DNA of 64,000 nucleotides from Eshraghiella crossota (GTDB lineage: Bacteria; Bacillota; Clostridia; Lachnospirales; Lachnospiraceae): assembly GCF_025148445.1 (NCBI RefSeq), contig NZ_CP102270.1, positions 1,178,001-1,242,000 of the forward strand, read 5' to 3'. This document shows positions 55,178-63,150 of this stretch, in pieces. The notes beneath the pieces were generated by a model. That model was not told the DNA's origin and did no database searches. It saw only the letters and a program-made list of their open reading frames with translations. The stretch's first letter is position 1. Each line of letters starts with the position of its first letter. The translations under genes were made by a program, and so were the position numbers.

Positions 55178-56140
55178 ATGAAGACAAATTTTAAAAGATT
55201 ATTTAAATTAGTCGGAATACTTACAGCAGTTGTTATTGTTACATTAACGGGTATTTATTTTATCCAGACAAGAACAATAGCAAGTAACAGAACATATAAG
55301 GCTGTAACTGTTAATGTGGAAGCAGAGGAAACAACGGCTGATTCTACAGAAGCGGTAACAGAAGAACAGCAGACAACAGAGAATACCACTACAGTAGAGG
55401 AAACTGTTGCAACTACTGAAGAAATAGAAACAGCAACAACGGAAGCTGTAACGGAGACAGCAGCAGTACAGACAATTGTAACAGAAGCTGCAACAGAGAC
55501 CGTTCCTGAGACAGAAATGGTGCCGGAAACAGCAGCAGCTGCAGTAACAGAACCGGTTACAGAAGTTCATAAGACTACGTCACAGGTAAATAACAGTGAT
55601 TATACCCATGTCGTATTTAAGAATGCGACAGATACATATAAATTCGATACATTAACAGCAGCCAAAGAAGCAGTTAATGTTAAAAGATTATCTGATGAGG
55701 CTGCCAGAAGTCTGGCTAAATCCAATGAAACTTTATATGCTTCACAGGTAGAAGAACTTGTTGGACTTATTAATGAATACAGAACAGCCAACGGACTTAA
55801 TAAAGTTGATTTGACAGCCAATCTTACAGATGCGGCAATGCACAGAGCAGCGGAGAGCGCATATTCAGATTGGAATATGACAGCTTATGAGAATGGCTCA
55901 AAGAGGCATATCAGACCTAATTTTGAAAAGGCAAGTTCAATTGCCACAGAATATGGTATAACAGGTAATTTTGGAGAGAATTACGGAAGATATTTTGATA
56001 CACCTGCCGAAATCCTTAACGGATGGAAGAATTCGGACGCACATAATGCGTTACTTCTTAACGGAAGCTATACAAAAGCAGGTATCGGTATAGCTGCAGA
56101 TTCAGACGGATATCTGTACTGGATTGCAATTTTTAACTAA
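55178..56140 (+). CDS. CAP-domain surface protein
   Basis: 320 residues: a membrane anchor (about 10-32), a Thr/Glu-rich low-complexity stalk (about 45-130, many TTE, TEA and TET units), and a C-terminal CAP/SCP-like domain (about 190-320) with LVGLINEYRTANGLNKVDLTANL, AAMHRAAESAY, GENYGRYF and HNALLLNGSYTKAGIGIA. CAP domains in Gram-positive bacteria are of unclear activity, but many are secreted. The stalk suggests that the domain is held away from the membrane. No LPXTG motif is seen. GGGAGGG upstream. Controlled by the tandem c-di-GMP riboswitches. Confidence 0.9.
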   Translation: MKTNFKRLFKLVGILTAVVIVTLTGIYFIQTRTIASNRTYKAVTVNVEAEETTADSTEAVTEEQQTTENTTTVEETVATTEEIETATTEAVTETAAVQTIVTEAATETVPETEMVPETAAAAVTEPVTEVHKTTSQVNNSDYTHVVFKNATDTYKFDTLTAAKEAVNVKRLSDEAARSLAKSNETLYASQVEELVGLINEYRTANGLNKVDLTANLTDAAMHRAAESAYSDWNMTAYENGSKRHIRPNFEKASSIATEYGITGNFGENYGRYFDTPAEILNGWKNSDAHNALLLNGSYTKAGIGIAADSDGYLYWIAIFN

Positions 56141-56176
56141 GCGTTTCATCTTATTCAACCTAAATAAACTATAAAC

Positions 56177-56217
56177 AAAGAGAACCGGATGCCACTCCCG
56201 TGCGTCCGGTTTTCTTT
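56177..56217 (+). terminator. Bidirectional terminator between the CAP and PHP genes
   Basis: Arms 56177-56192 (AAAGAGAACCGGATGC) and 56202-56217 (GCGTCCGGTTTTCTTT) pair over 16 positions (two G-U pairs). It works for the CAP gene and, in reverse, for the PHP gene. Confidence 0.85.
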
Positions 56218-56226
56218 ATGTATTAT

Positions 56227-57033
56227 TTATAATTTTATAAATGAAGGGGTACGATGTTCAAAAGTTGTAACGTATCTGAAACCTGTATTTATAAGAATAT
56301 CTTTTGCTGTTGTAAAAGCATAACCAAGATTCTTTACATAATGAGAATCAGAGCCTAAAGTAACAATTTCACCGCCAAGATCTCGGAATCTTTTTAGTAA
56401 TGTGATTGTTGGGATAAAGTTAGTTATTCCGCTCGTCAGCGCTCTTGTGTTAAGCTCAATGCCTTTTCCTTTAAAAATAATATTTTTAAAAATCATTTCG
56501 GTAATTTCATAAAAATCATTATCAACATACACATATTCTTTATCGGGAATGTAACGCCTTATATAATCAAGATGTCCGTATACGTCATAGTTCTCATATG
56601 TTGTTACATTCCTTAAAATTGCTTCAAAGTAAGACATGACAGCTTCCTTTATGCTTTTACCTTTCCAAAATTCTGGATAATAAGGATCGTTTCCGTTAAT
56701 AATATGTGATGAACCAATTACAAAATCAAAGTCGTTGGACTTTACAAAAGAGGAATTCATTTCCTCAATGGAAGGATTAAGTCCGAGTTCAATACCGATT
56801 TTAATTTTAATGCGGTTCTTGTATGAGTCACGGAGAGCGGCAAGGGTATTAAAATACTCTTTTGTATTGATTCTGAAAATAGTCTGTCCGTTTTCCGGCG
56901 GATAGTCAAAATCAACATGGTCTGTAAAACATATTTCATTCATTCCAAGTGAAATTGCCTTTTTAATTAATTCTTCCGGTTCTGAATTACAATCGGAAGA
57001 AAATTTTGTATGAACATGATAATCACCAATCAT
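56227..57033 (-). CDS. PHP-domain histidinol-phosphatase (HisK/HisJ type)
   Basis: 268 residues. Metal motifs: DYHVHTKFSSDC, CFTDHVDFDYPP, VIGSSHIING, YDVYGHLDYIRRY, TLGSDSHYVKNLG. The family is HisJ-type histidinol-phosphatase, which makes histidinol. No other his gene is nearby, so the annotation is by family only. I chose the ATG with AAGGAG upstream; a 9-residue extension at TTG lacks support. Confidence 0.88.
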   Translation of the reverse strand: MIGDYHVHTKFSSDCNSEPEELIKKAISLGMNEICFTDHVDFDYPPENGQTIFRINTKEYFNTLAALRDSYKNRIKIKIGIELGLNPSIEEMNSSFVKSNDFDFVIGSSHIINGNDPYYPEFWKGKSIKEAVMSYFEAILRNVTTYENYDVYGHLDYIRRYIPDKEYVYVDNDFYEITEMIFKNIIFKGKGIELNTRALTSGITNFIPTITLLKRFRDLGGEIVTLGSDSHYVKNLGYAFTTAKDILINTGFRYVTTFEHRTPSFIKL

Positions 57034-57148
57034 AAAGTATCTCCTTAAATATAATAACAACTTTATATTTTAAGGAATGTTTTGGATTTGTCAACAATTG
57101 TGATTGAGTATGTGAAAAATATGTGCAACATTAATAATAAAATAAGGG

Positions 57149-57177
57149 TTGAAATTTTCACGCAAAGAATGTAGAAT
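57149..57177 (+). promoter_or_regulatory. Promoter of gap
   Basis: TTGAAA (57149-57154), a 17-base spacer and TAGAAT (57172-57177). A leader of about 60 bases precedes the ATG. Confidence 0.65.
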
Positions 57178-57243
57178 AATACCAGATTGATTTTTTATTA
57201 ACAATCCCTATTATTACATTTTTCTTTAGGAGGAAATTTAAAA

Positions 57244-58260
57244 ATGGCAGTAAAAGTTGCAATTAATGGATTTGGCCGTATCGGTCGTCTTGCATTCAGA
57301 CAGATGTTTGGAGCAGAAGGATATGAAGTAGTAGCAATCAACGATTTAACAAGTCCTAAGATGCTTGCTCATCTTCTTAAGTATGATTCATCACAGGGTA
57401 AATATGAAAAGGCTGATACAGTTGTAGCTGGTGAAGATTCAATCACAGTTGATGGAAAGACAATTAAGATTTATAAATTCCCAGATGCTAACAATTGCCC
57501 ATGGGGTGAACTTGGAGTTGACGTAGTTCTTGAATGTTCAGGTTTCTATACATCTAAGGAAAAAGCACAGGCTCATATCAATGCAGGTGCTCGTAAGGTA
57601 GTTATTTCAGCACCAGCCGGAAATGACCTTCCTACAATCGTTTACAATACTAACCACAAGACATTAAAGCCAGAAGATAAGATTATCTCTGCAGCTTCTT
57701 GTACAACTAACTGTTTAGCACCTATGGCTGATGCTCTTAACAAGTATGCAGCAATCCAGTCTGGTATCATGGTAACAATCCATGCTTACACAGGTGACCA
57801 GATGATCCTTGACGGACCACAGAGAAAGGGTGACCTTAGAAGATCAAGAGCAGGTGCTATTAATATCGTTCCTAACTCAACAGGTGCAGCTAAGGCAATC
57901 GGTCTTGTTATTCCTGAATTAAACGGAAAGCTCATCGGATCTGCTCAGCGTGTTCCTACACCAACAGGTTCTACAACAATCCTTACAGCAGTTGTTAAGG
58001 GTACAGATGTAACAGTTGATGGAATCAACGCAGCTATGAAGGCAGCTTCTAACGAATCATTCGGTTACAACACAGATGAAATCGTTTCTTCAGATATCGT
58101 TGGTATGAGATATGGTTCATTATTCGATGCTACACAGACAATGGTTAGCAAAGTATCTGACGACCTTTACGAAGTACAGGTTGTTTCATGGTATGATAAT
58201 GAAAATTCATACACAAGCCAGATGGTAAGAACAATTAAGTATTTCTCAGAATTAGCTTAA
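57244..58260 (+). CDS. gap: Glyceraldehyde-3-phosphate dehydrogenase
   Basis: 338 residues. NAD-binding INGFGRIGR, catalytic Cys153 in SCTTNCLAP, and the glycolytic-type [14 protein letters not shown]. Codon use is that of highly expressed genes. It converts glyceraldehyde-3-phosphate to 1,3-bisphosphoglycerate. First of gap-pgk-tpiA, but separated from pgk by a strong hairpin. Confidence 0.98.
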   Translation: MAVKVAINGFGRIGRLAFRQMFGAEGYEVVAINDLTSPKMLAHLLKYDSSQGKYEKADTVVAGEDSITVDGKTIKIYKFPDANNCPWGELGVDVVLECSGFYTSKEKAQAHINAGARKVVISAPAGNDLPTIVYNTNHKTLKPEDKIISAASCTTNCLAPMADALNKYAAIQSGIMVTIHAYTGDQMILDGPQRKGDLRRSRAGAINIVPNSTGAAKAIGLVIPELNGKLIGSAQRVPTPTGSTTILTAVVKGTDVTVDGINAAMKAASNESFGYNTDEIVSSDIVGMRYGSLFDATQTMVSKVSDDLYEVQVVSWYDNENSYTSQMVRTIKYFSELA

Positions 58261-58282
58261 TTTCGGTTATTAAAGACCTATT

Positions 58283-58320
58283 GAAGGGGTCCGGTCATTT
58301 GGACCGGATTCCTTCTTTTT
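58283..58320 (+). terminator. Terminator or attenuator after gap
   Basis: GAAGGGGTCCGGTC pairs with GACCGGATTCCTTC over 14 positions (two G-U), loop ATTTG, then TTTTT. Gap can therefore be expressed above pgk-tpiA. Confidence 0.92.
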
Positions 58321-58398
58321 ATATTACGGCGGCGTAGGATATTTATAGTGCTTTGCCGTCATGAATAAATAAAATATAATTCAGGAGGAATTAATATT

Positions 58399-59604
58399 AT
58401 GCTTAACAAGAAATCTATTGATGATATTAACGTAAAGGGACTCAGGGTTCTTGTAAGATGTGACTTTAACGTACCTTTAAAGGCCGGCGTTATCACAGAC
58501 GAAAACAGAATTGTGGCAGCTCTTCCAACAATTAAGAAATTAATAAATGATGGTGGAAAAGTAATCCTTTGCTCACATCTTGGTAAAGTTAAGAACGGAC
58601 CTAACGAAGATGAATCATTAGCACCTGTAGCAAAGAGACTTTCAGAAAAACTTGGTAAAGAAGTAGTTTTTGCTGCTGATGATGAAGTAGTAGGACCTAA
58701 TGCTAAAGCAGCAGTAGCTGCCATGAAGGACGGAGACGTTGTTCTTCTCCAGAATACAAGATTCAGAAAAGAAGAAACAAAGAACGAAGATAATTTCTCA
58801 AAAGAACTTGCTTCTCTTTGCGATGTATATGTAAATGATGCTTTCGGTGCATGCCACAGAGCACATTGCTCAACAGCAGGCATTACAAAGTTTGTTAAGA
58901 CAAACGTTGTAGGTTACCTTATGCAGAAAGAAATCGAATTCCTTGGTAATGCAGTAAATAACCCTGTAAGACCATTCGTTGCAATTCTTGGTGGAGCTAA
59001 GGTTGCTGATAAGCTTAATGTTATCTCTAACCTTCTTGAGAAGTGTGATACACTTATCATCGGTGGCGGTATGGCTTATACATTCTTAAAAGCTAAAGGA
59101 TACGAAATTGGTAAGTCACTTGTTGACGATACAAAGATTGATTACTGCAAGGAAATGATGGCTAAGGCTGAATCACTTGGTAAGAAGTTATTATTACCTG
59201 TTGATGCGGTTACTATCGCAGATTTCCCTAACCCAATTGATGCACCGGTTGAGATTGAAGTATATGATGCAGATAAGATGCCGGCTGACCGTGAAGGCTG
59301 TGATATCGGACCTAAGACACAGGCTCTTTTTGCTGACGCAGTTAAGACAGCAAAGACAGTTGTCTGGAACGGACCTATGGGTGTATTTGAGAACCCTACT
59401 CTTGCAGCAGGTACAATTGCAGTAGCTAAATCACTTGCTGAAACTTCTGCTACAACAATTATCGGTGGTGGTGATTCTGCTGCCGCAGTTAATACACTTG
59501 GATTTGGTGATAAGATGACCCACATCTCAACAGGTGGTGGAGCATCCCTTGAATTCCTTGAAGGAAAAGCTCTTCCTGGAATTGAATCAGCAGATGATAA
59601 GTAA
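58399..59604 (+). CDS. pgk: Phosphoglycerate kinase
   Basis: 401 residues. [25 protein letters not shown], the hinge and [12 protein letters not shown], and the nucleotide site GGGDSAAAV. It makes ATP from 1,3-bisphosphoglycerate. AGGAGG precedes the ATG. The intercistronic double hairpin lies between it and tpiA. Confidence 0.98.
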   Translation: MLNKKSIDDINVKGLRVLVRCDFNVPLKAGVITDENRIVAALPTIKKLINDGGKVILCSHLGKVKNGPNEDESLAPVAKRLSEKLGKEVVFAADDEVVGPNAKAAVAAMKDGDVVLLQNTRFRKEETKNEDNFSKELASLCDVYVNDAFGACHRAHCSTAGITKFVKTNVVGYLMQKEIEFLGNAVNNPVRPFVAILGGAKVADKLNVISNLLEKCDTLIIGGGMAYTFLKAKGYEIGKSLVDDTKIDYCKEMMAKAESLGKKLLLPVDAVTIADFPNPIDAPVEIEVYDADKMPADREGCDIGPKTQALFADAVKTAKTVVWNGPMGVFENPTLAAGTIAVAKSLAETSATTIIGGGDSAAAVNTLGFGDKMTHISTGGGASLEFLEGKALPGIESADDK

Positions 59605-59607
59605 TAT

Positions 59608-59689
59608 GTAACAAGGAGGGACCCACAAAGTGGGAGGAAACCTTGTTACTCTGTGACCGCCCGCCCGAAGGGCATAAAATGCGGTCACA
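59608..59689 (+). other. Double-hairpin intercistronic RNA element between pgk and tpiA
   Basis: Two adjacent perfect stems with internal hairpins. Hairpin A: GTAACAAGG (59608-59616) with CCTTGTTAC (59641-59649), inside it CCCAC/GTGGG (59622-59626 and 59630-59634) with an AAA loop. Hairpin B: TGTGACCGC (59652-59660) with GCGGTCACA (59681-59689), inside it GCCC-GAA-GGGC (59663-59673). There is no U-run, so they are not terminators. It is not a known riboswitch class that I recognise. Possible uses are mRNA stabilisation, RNase processing or protein binding. Confidence 0.65.
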
Positions 59690-59716
59690 TCCCGTAAAAA
59701 GAAAGGATAATGAAAA

Positions 59717-60463
59717 ATGTCTAGAAGAAGAATTATTGCAGGTAACTGGAAGATGAATAAGACTCCAAGTGAAGCTAAGGCTTTAATTGAAGAGTTAAAA
59801 CCACTTGTAGTTAATCCTGATGTAGATGTTGTATATTGCGTTCCTGCTATTGACCTTACAACAGCAATCGAAGCAACAAAGGGTACTAATGTATCAATCG
59901 GTGCCGAGAATATGTATTTTGAAGAAAGTGGTGCATACACAGGAGAAATCTCTCCAAACATGCTCACAGATATCGGTGTAAAATACGTTATAATCGGTCA
60001 TTCAGAGAGAAGAGAGTATTTTGCAGAAACAGATGCTACAGTTAATAAGAAAGTTATTAAAGCATTTGAACATGGAATTACTCCTATTATCTGTTGTGGT
60101 GAGACTCTTGAACAGAGAGAGCAGGGCATCACACTTGACTGGATCAGAATGCAGATTAAGATTGCATTCCAGAATGTAACAGCAGATCAGGCTAAAGAAG
60201 CAGTTATCGCTTACGAGCCAATCTGGGCAATCGGAACAGGCAAGACAGCAACAGCAGAACAGGCTGAAGAAGTATGTGCAGGTATCCGTGAAGTAATCGG
60301 CGAGATTTATGATGATGCAACAGCAGCAGCTATCAGAATCCAGTACGGCGGATCTATGAATGCTTCTAATGCAGCAGAATTACTTTCAAAGCCTAACATT
60401 GACGGCGGTCTTATCGGCGGTGCAAGTTTAAAGGCTGATTTTGGCAAGATTGTCAACGCATAA
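59717..60463 (+). CDS. tpiA: Triosephosphate isomerase
   Basis: 248 residues. GNWKMNKT at the start, IGHSERRE with the catalytic His, and [15 protein letters not shown] with the catalytic Glu. It interconverts dihydroxyacetone phosphate and glyceraldehyde 3-phosphate. AAAGGATAATGAAAA precedes the ATG, so the spacing is slightly long. Confidence 0.98.
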   Translation: MSRRRIIAGNWKMNKTPSEAKALIEELKPLVVNPDVDVVYCVPAIDLTTAIEATKGTNVSIGAENMYFEESGAYTGEISPNMLTDIGVKYVIIGHSERREYFAETDATVNKKVIKAFEHGITPIICCGETLEQREQGITLDWIRMQIKIAFQNVTADQAKEAVIAYEPIWAIGTGKTATAEQAEEVCAGIREVIGEIYDDATAAAIRIQYGGSMNASNAAELLSKPNIDGGLIGGASLKADFGKIVNA

Positions 60464-60478
60464 TTATTAACATAATTT

Positions 60479-60503
60479 AAGGGCAGAATTATCTGCCCTT
60501 TTT
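60479..60503 (+). terminator. Terminator after tpiA
   Basis: AAGGGCAGA (60479-60487) pairs with TCTGCCCTT (60492-60500), loop ATTA, then TTT. The next gene begins soon after. Confidence 0.85.
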
Positions 60504-60518
60504 AAAATAGGAGAAATT

Positions 60519-61280
60519 GTGAGCAAAAAATTGATATCATGGAACGTTAATGGTTTACGTTCTTGTATGGGAAAAGGATTTATGGATTTTTTTGACAGTG
60601 TTGATGCAGATATTTTCTGCCTTCAGGAAATTAAGCTGTCAGAAGGTCAGATTGAATGGAATAAAGAAAATTATTATTCATATTGGAATTATGCTGAGAA
60701 AAAAGGTTATTCCGGTACTGCGGTTTTTTCTAAGGAAAAGCCACTCTCAGTAAAATATGGAATTGGAATAGATGAGCATGACCATGAGGGACGTGTGATT
60801 ACACTTGAATTTGAGAATTTTTATATGGTAACGGTGTATACACCCAATTCCCAGAGAGAATTAACACGCCTTGAGTACAGAATGAAATGGGAAGATGACT
60901 TTAGGAATTTCTTAAATGATTTGAGAAAAACCAAACCGGTAGTGGTAACGGGCGATATGAATGTAGCACACAAAGAGATTGACCTTAAGAACCCTAAGAC
61001 TAACAGAAAAAATGCAGGCTTCACGGATGAAGAACGTCAAAAAATGACTGAATTACTTGATTCAGGCTTTATTGATACCTTCAGATATTTTTATCCTGAT
61101 GTAGAGCAGAAGTATTCATGGTGGTCATATATGTTCAAATCCCGCGAGAAAAATGCAGGATGGAGAATTGATTATTTTCTTGCTTCAAAGGAACTTGAAG
61201 ATAGACTTATCAGTGCAGAGATTCATGACAAGGTATTAGGTTCTGACCACTGTCCGATTGAGCTTGTAATTGATTTATAA
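60519..61280 (+). CDS. xth: Exodeoxyribonuclease III (AP endonuclease)
   Basis: 253 residues. ISWNVNGLRS, FCLQEIKLS, GYSGTAVFSK, VVTGDMNVAH and GSDHCPIELVI identify the ExoIII/APE1 type. It cuts DNA at abasic sites in base excision repair. GTG start, TAGGAGA upstream. Follows the tpiA terminator. Confidence 0.96.
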   Translation: MSKKLISWNVNGLRSCMGKGFMDFFDSVDADIFCLQEIKLSEGQIEWNKENYYSYWNYAEKKGYSGTAVFSKEKPLSVKYGIGIDEHDHEGRVITLEFENFYMVTVYTPNSQRELTRLEYRMKWEDDFRNFLNDLRKTKPVVVTGDMNVAHKEIDLKNPKTNRKNAGFTDEERQKMTELLDSGFIDTFRYFYPDVEQKYSWWSYMFKSREKNAGWRIDYFLASKELEDRLISAEIHDKVLGSDHCPIELVIDL

Positions 61281-61316
61281 ATGTCAAATCGAATGTCGAA
61301 TTAAGTAAAGAAGCTA

Positions 61317-61345
61317 TTTACATATTATGGAAAATAATGTAAAAT
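61317..61345 (+). promoter_or_regulatory. Promoter of the exported-protein cluster
   Basis: TTTACA (61317-61322), a 17-base spacer and TAAAAT (61340-61345). The leader of about 115 bases contains a nine-codon open frame at 61379-61408 with GGTGA before it, possibly a chance ORF. Confidence 0.5.
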
Positions 61346-61468
61346 AATATTAACATAAATACGGAAGAGGGTGAAGCTATGCTAATTAAGTGCAGGGGCG
61401 GTCCATAGAATATTAATTTAAAAAATGAGGCAGTTATTTTATTTTTGTATTTTATGGAGGAATTATTG

Positions 61469-61891
61469 ATGAAAAAACTTATGAAGAATATTATAGCGAG
61501 TATATTGGTGCTGGGAATCGTTTTTCTTGGAGCAAGCAAAGTTAATGCTGCAACTTTTAATTGGAGTATAACGAAGAATCCGGGTTTTGAATCTTCAAAT
61601 GATATTGTAACTTTTCCGCTTTACAAAGGACGTATATATTTTAATGTTAAGGGCTTATCGGGAGATTGCAGCTGCCTGATAGCAAAATGTGAGAGCCTTA
61701 ATCCCAATCAGTATATCGTAAATAACAGTTTGAAATGTGTGAGGGTTACAAAACCAAATGCAAGTGACAGCTTTACTTTAAAGTATTATAGTGGTAGTGA
61801 AAAAAATACTTCTGTAAAGCTTCTTATATCACTTGACCACAATGCATCAATTGGGACAATGTTAAGAAGTAATGGTACAATAACATTATAG
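61469..61891 (+). CDS. Small secreted protein of unknown function
   Basis: 140 residues. A signal peptide with the cleavage pattern VNA-AT near residue 28 leaves a mature part of about 112 residues. It is beta-rich with three Cys (GDCSC and AKC), predicting a disulfide-stabilised fold. I do not recognise the family. Good TGGAGG site. It lies 11 bases before the next exported gene, so they form an operon. Confidence 0.8.
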   Translation: MKKLMKNIIASILVLGIVFLGASKVNAATFNWSITKNPGFESSNDIVTFPLYKGRIYFNVKGLSGDCSCLIAKCESLNPNQYIVNNSLKCVRVTKPNASDSFTLKYYSGSEKNTSVKLLISLDHNASIGTMLRSNGTITL

Positions 61892-61902
61892 AGAGGGCAG
61901 GA

Positions 61903-63135
61903 ATGAATAAAAAAAAGATTTTAATAATATCTTCTGTTGCGGCTGTAATAGCCGCAGCAGTTCTTATTTTAGTTATTTTTAATAATAAAAATAAGATAAA
62001 AGTTACTCTTTGCCCTATACAGGAGGTCAAGGAAAAATTTGATGAGGACCTCACAGAGCTAAAAGAGAATAGGTATGATAATTTAATATATAATGATTTT
62101 ATAACAACATTTCCTGATGTTGAAGCACTTTATGATTTAGAGATAGAGACAGATAATGCCTATCTTAACAGGACGACTCTTGAAAATTTTCATATAATGC
62201 AGGATGCAATAAATAAGTTTTTTAAAGAAGATTTTGATAAATCATACATAGATGCTGAATTTATTTTTTCATATGAAGACGGTGGAACAGAATATATTAA
62301 TTATAATGATGTAGAGACAAAATGTAAGGAAGATAAATACAATAAATTTCATAATAACAGTACGAAACTGGTATATCTTTTCGGCAATAATACCGCAAAT
62401 GGCGGATATATGGTCCAGACAAGTGAGATGCTTGTAAATACATGGTTTTCAAAATATGGAATGAATAGTATAAGTCCGCTTGAATTTGATGATATATGTT
62501 TATATCTGAATGGCGTAAGACAGGGCAACGACTTCAAAGTATCACTAAAAGATGATGAAGTTAATATTTCGACTCTTGAGAACAAGGTTCTTGATTTTGT
62601 AAATAAAGATTTTCTGCTGCCGGTTTCTGATAACATAAATTACATTATAGGACAGGCAAAAATATTTAATAAGCCTGATTGTATGGGCATCGGTTTTACA
62701 ATGAGAAGGGTATATAAAAATGTACCGTTTGAATATGGCTCATTTGGTTCATCGGGAAATTATAATGATAATTACGAACATGATTCAGGCACAGTGTATT
62801 ATTGTGAAAATGGAGATCCGGATACAATGCTGGCATTTGGGATAACAGATGGAATTATTATGGAGACTGAAGAAATAAGCGAAATTATTGATTTAAAACA
62901 GGCTCTTGAAATTGTATCAAAAAAAGTCGGAAAAAATTCGGTATATGATGTTAAAGGCATAGAACTTGTTTATAGAAGTGATATGACTCGTGATGAAAGT
63001 AATACAATCGTAGACAGGCTGTCACCTAAATGGAAGATTATCGCAGTTAATAAGAATGATGATAAATTGACTCTTTTTTATGTAGATGCCGTATCGGGAA
63101 GACTTACAGAAAGATTTGAATATTATACAAAATAG
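61903..63135 (+). CDS. Membrane-anchored protein, paralogue A of a tandem pair
   Basis: 410 residues: an N-terminal membrane segment (about 5-24) and an outside domain. Segments shared with the next gene include LFGNNTANGGYMVQ, NVWFSKYG and RRVYKNVPFEYGS. The end (KWKIIAVNKNDDKLTLFYVDAVSGRL) recalls PepSY-like ends (a Val-Asp-Ala-x-x-Gly-x turn), which is only suggestive. No catalytic motif. Function unknown. Confidence 0.75.
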   Translation: MNKKKILIISSVAAVIAAAVLILVIFNNKNKIKVTLCPIQEVKEKFDEDLTELKENRYDNLIYNDFITTFPDVEALYDLEIETDNAYLNRTTLENFHIMQDAINKFFKEDFDKSYIDAEFIFSYEDGGTEYINYNDVETKCKEDKYNKFHNNSTKLVYLFGNNTANGGYMVQTSEMLVNTWFSKYGMNSISPLEFDDICLYLNGVRQGNDFKVSLKDDEVNISTLENKVLDFVNKDFLLPVSDNINYIIGQAKIFNKPDCMGIGFTMRRVYKNVPFEYGSFGSSGNYNDNYEHDSGTVYYCENGDPDTMLAFGITDGIIMETEEISEIIDLKQALEIVSKKVGKNSVYDVKGIELVYRSDMTRDESNTIVDRLSPKWKIIAVNKNDDKLTLFYVDAVSGRLTERFEYYTK

Positions 63136-63150
63136 AAGGGAGTAATTTCT

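Noticed and set aside
55244-55570. Cys-rich minus-strand open frame
   Set aside because: It is the mirror of the Thr/Glu-rich stalk of the CAP protein; low-complexity codons produce a Cys/Phe-rich antisense frame.
58321-58398. Riboswitch or structured leader before pgk
   Set aside because: A short ACGGC/GCCGT complementarity is visible, but too weak to support an aptamer.
59608-59689. Rho-independent terminator between pgk and tpiA
   Set aside because: Both stems are perfect but no U-run follows; kept as an unexplained structured element instead.
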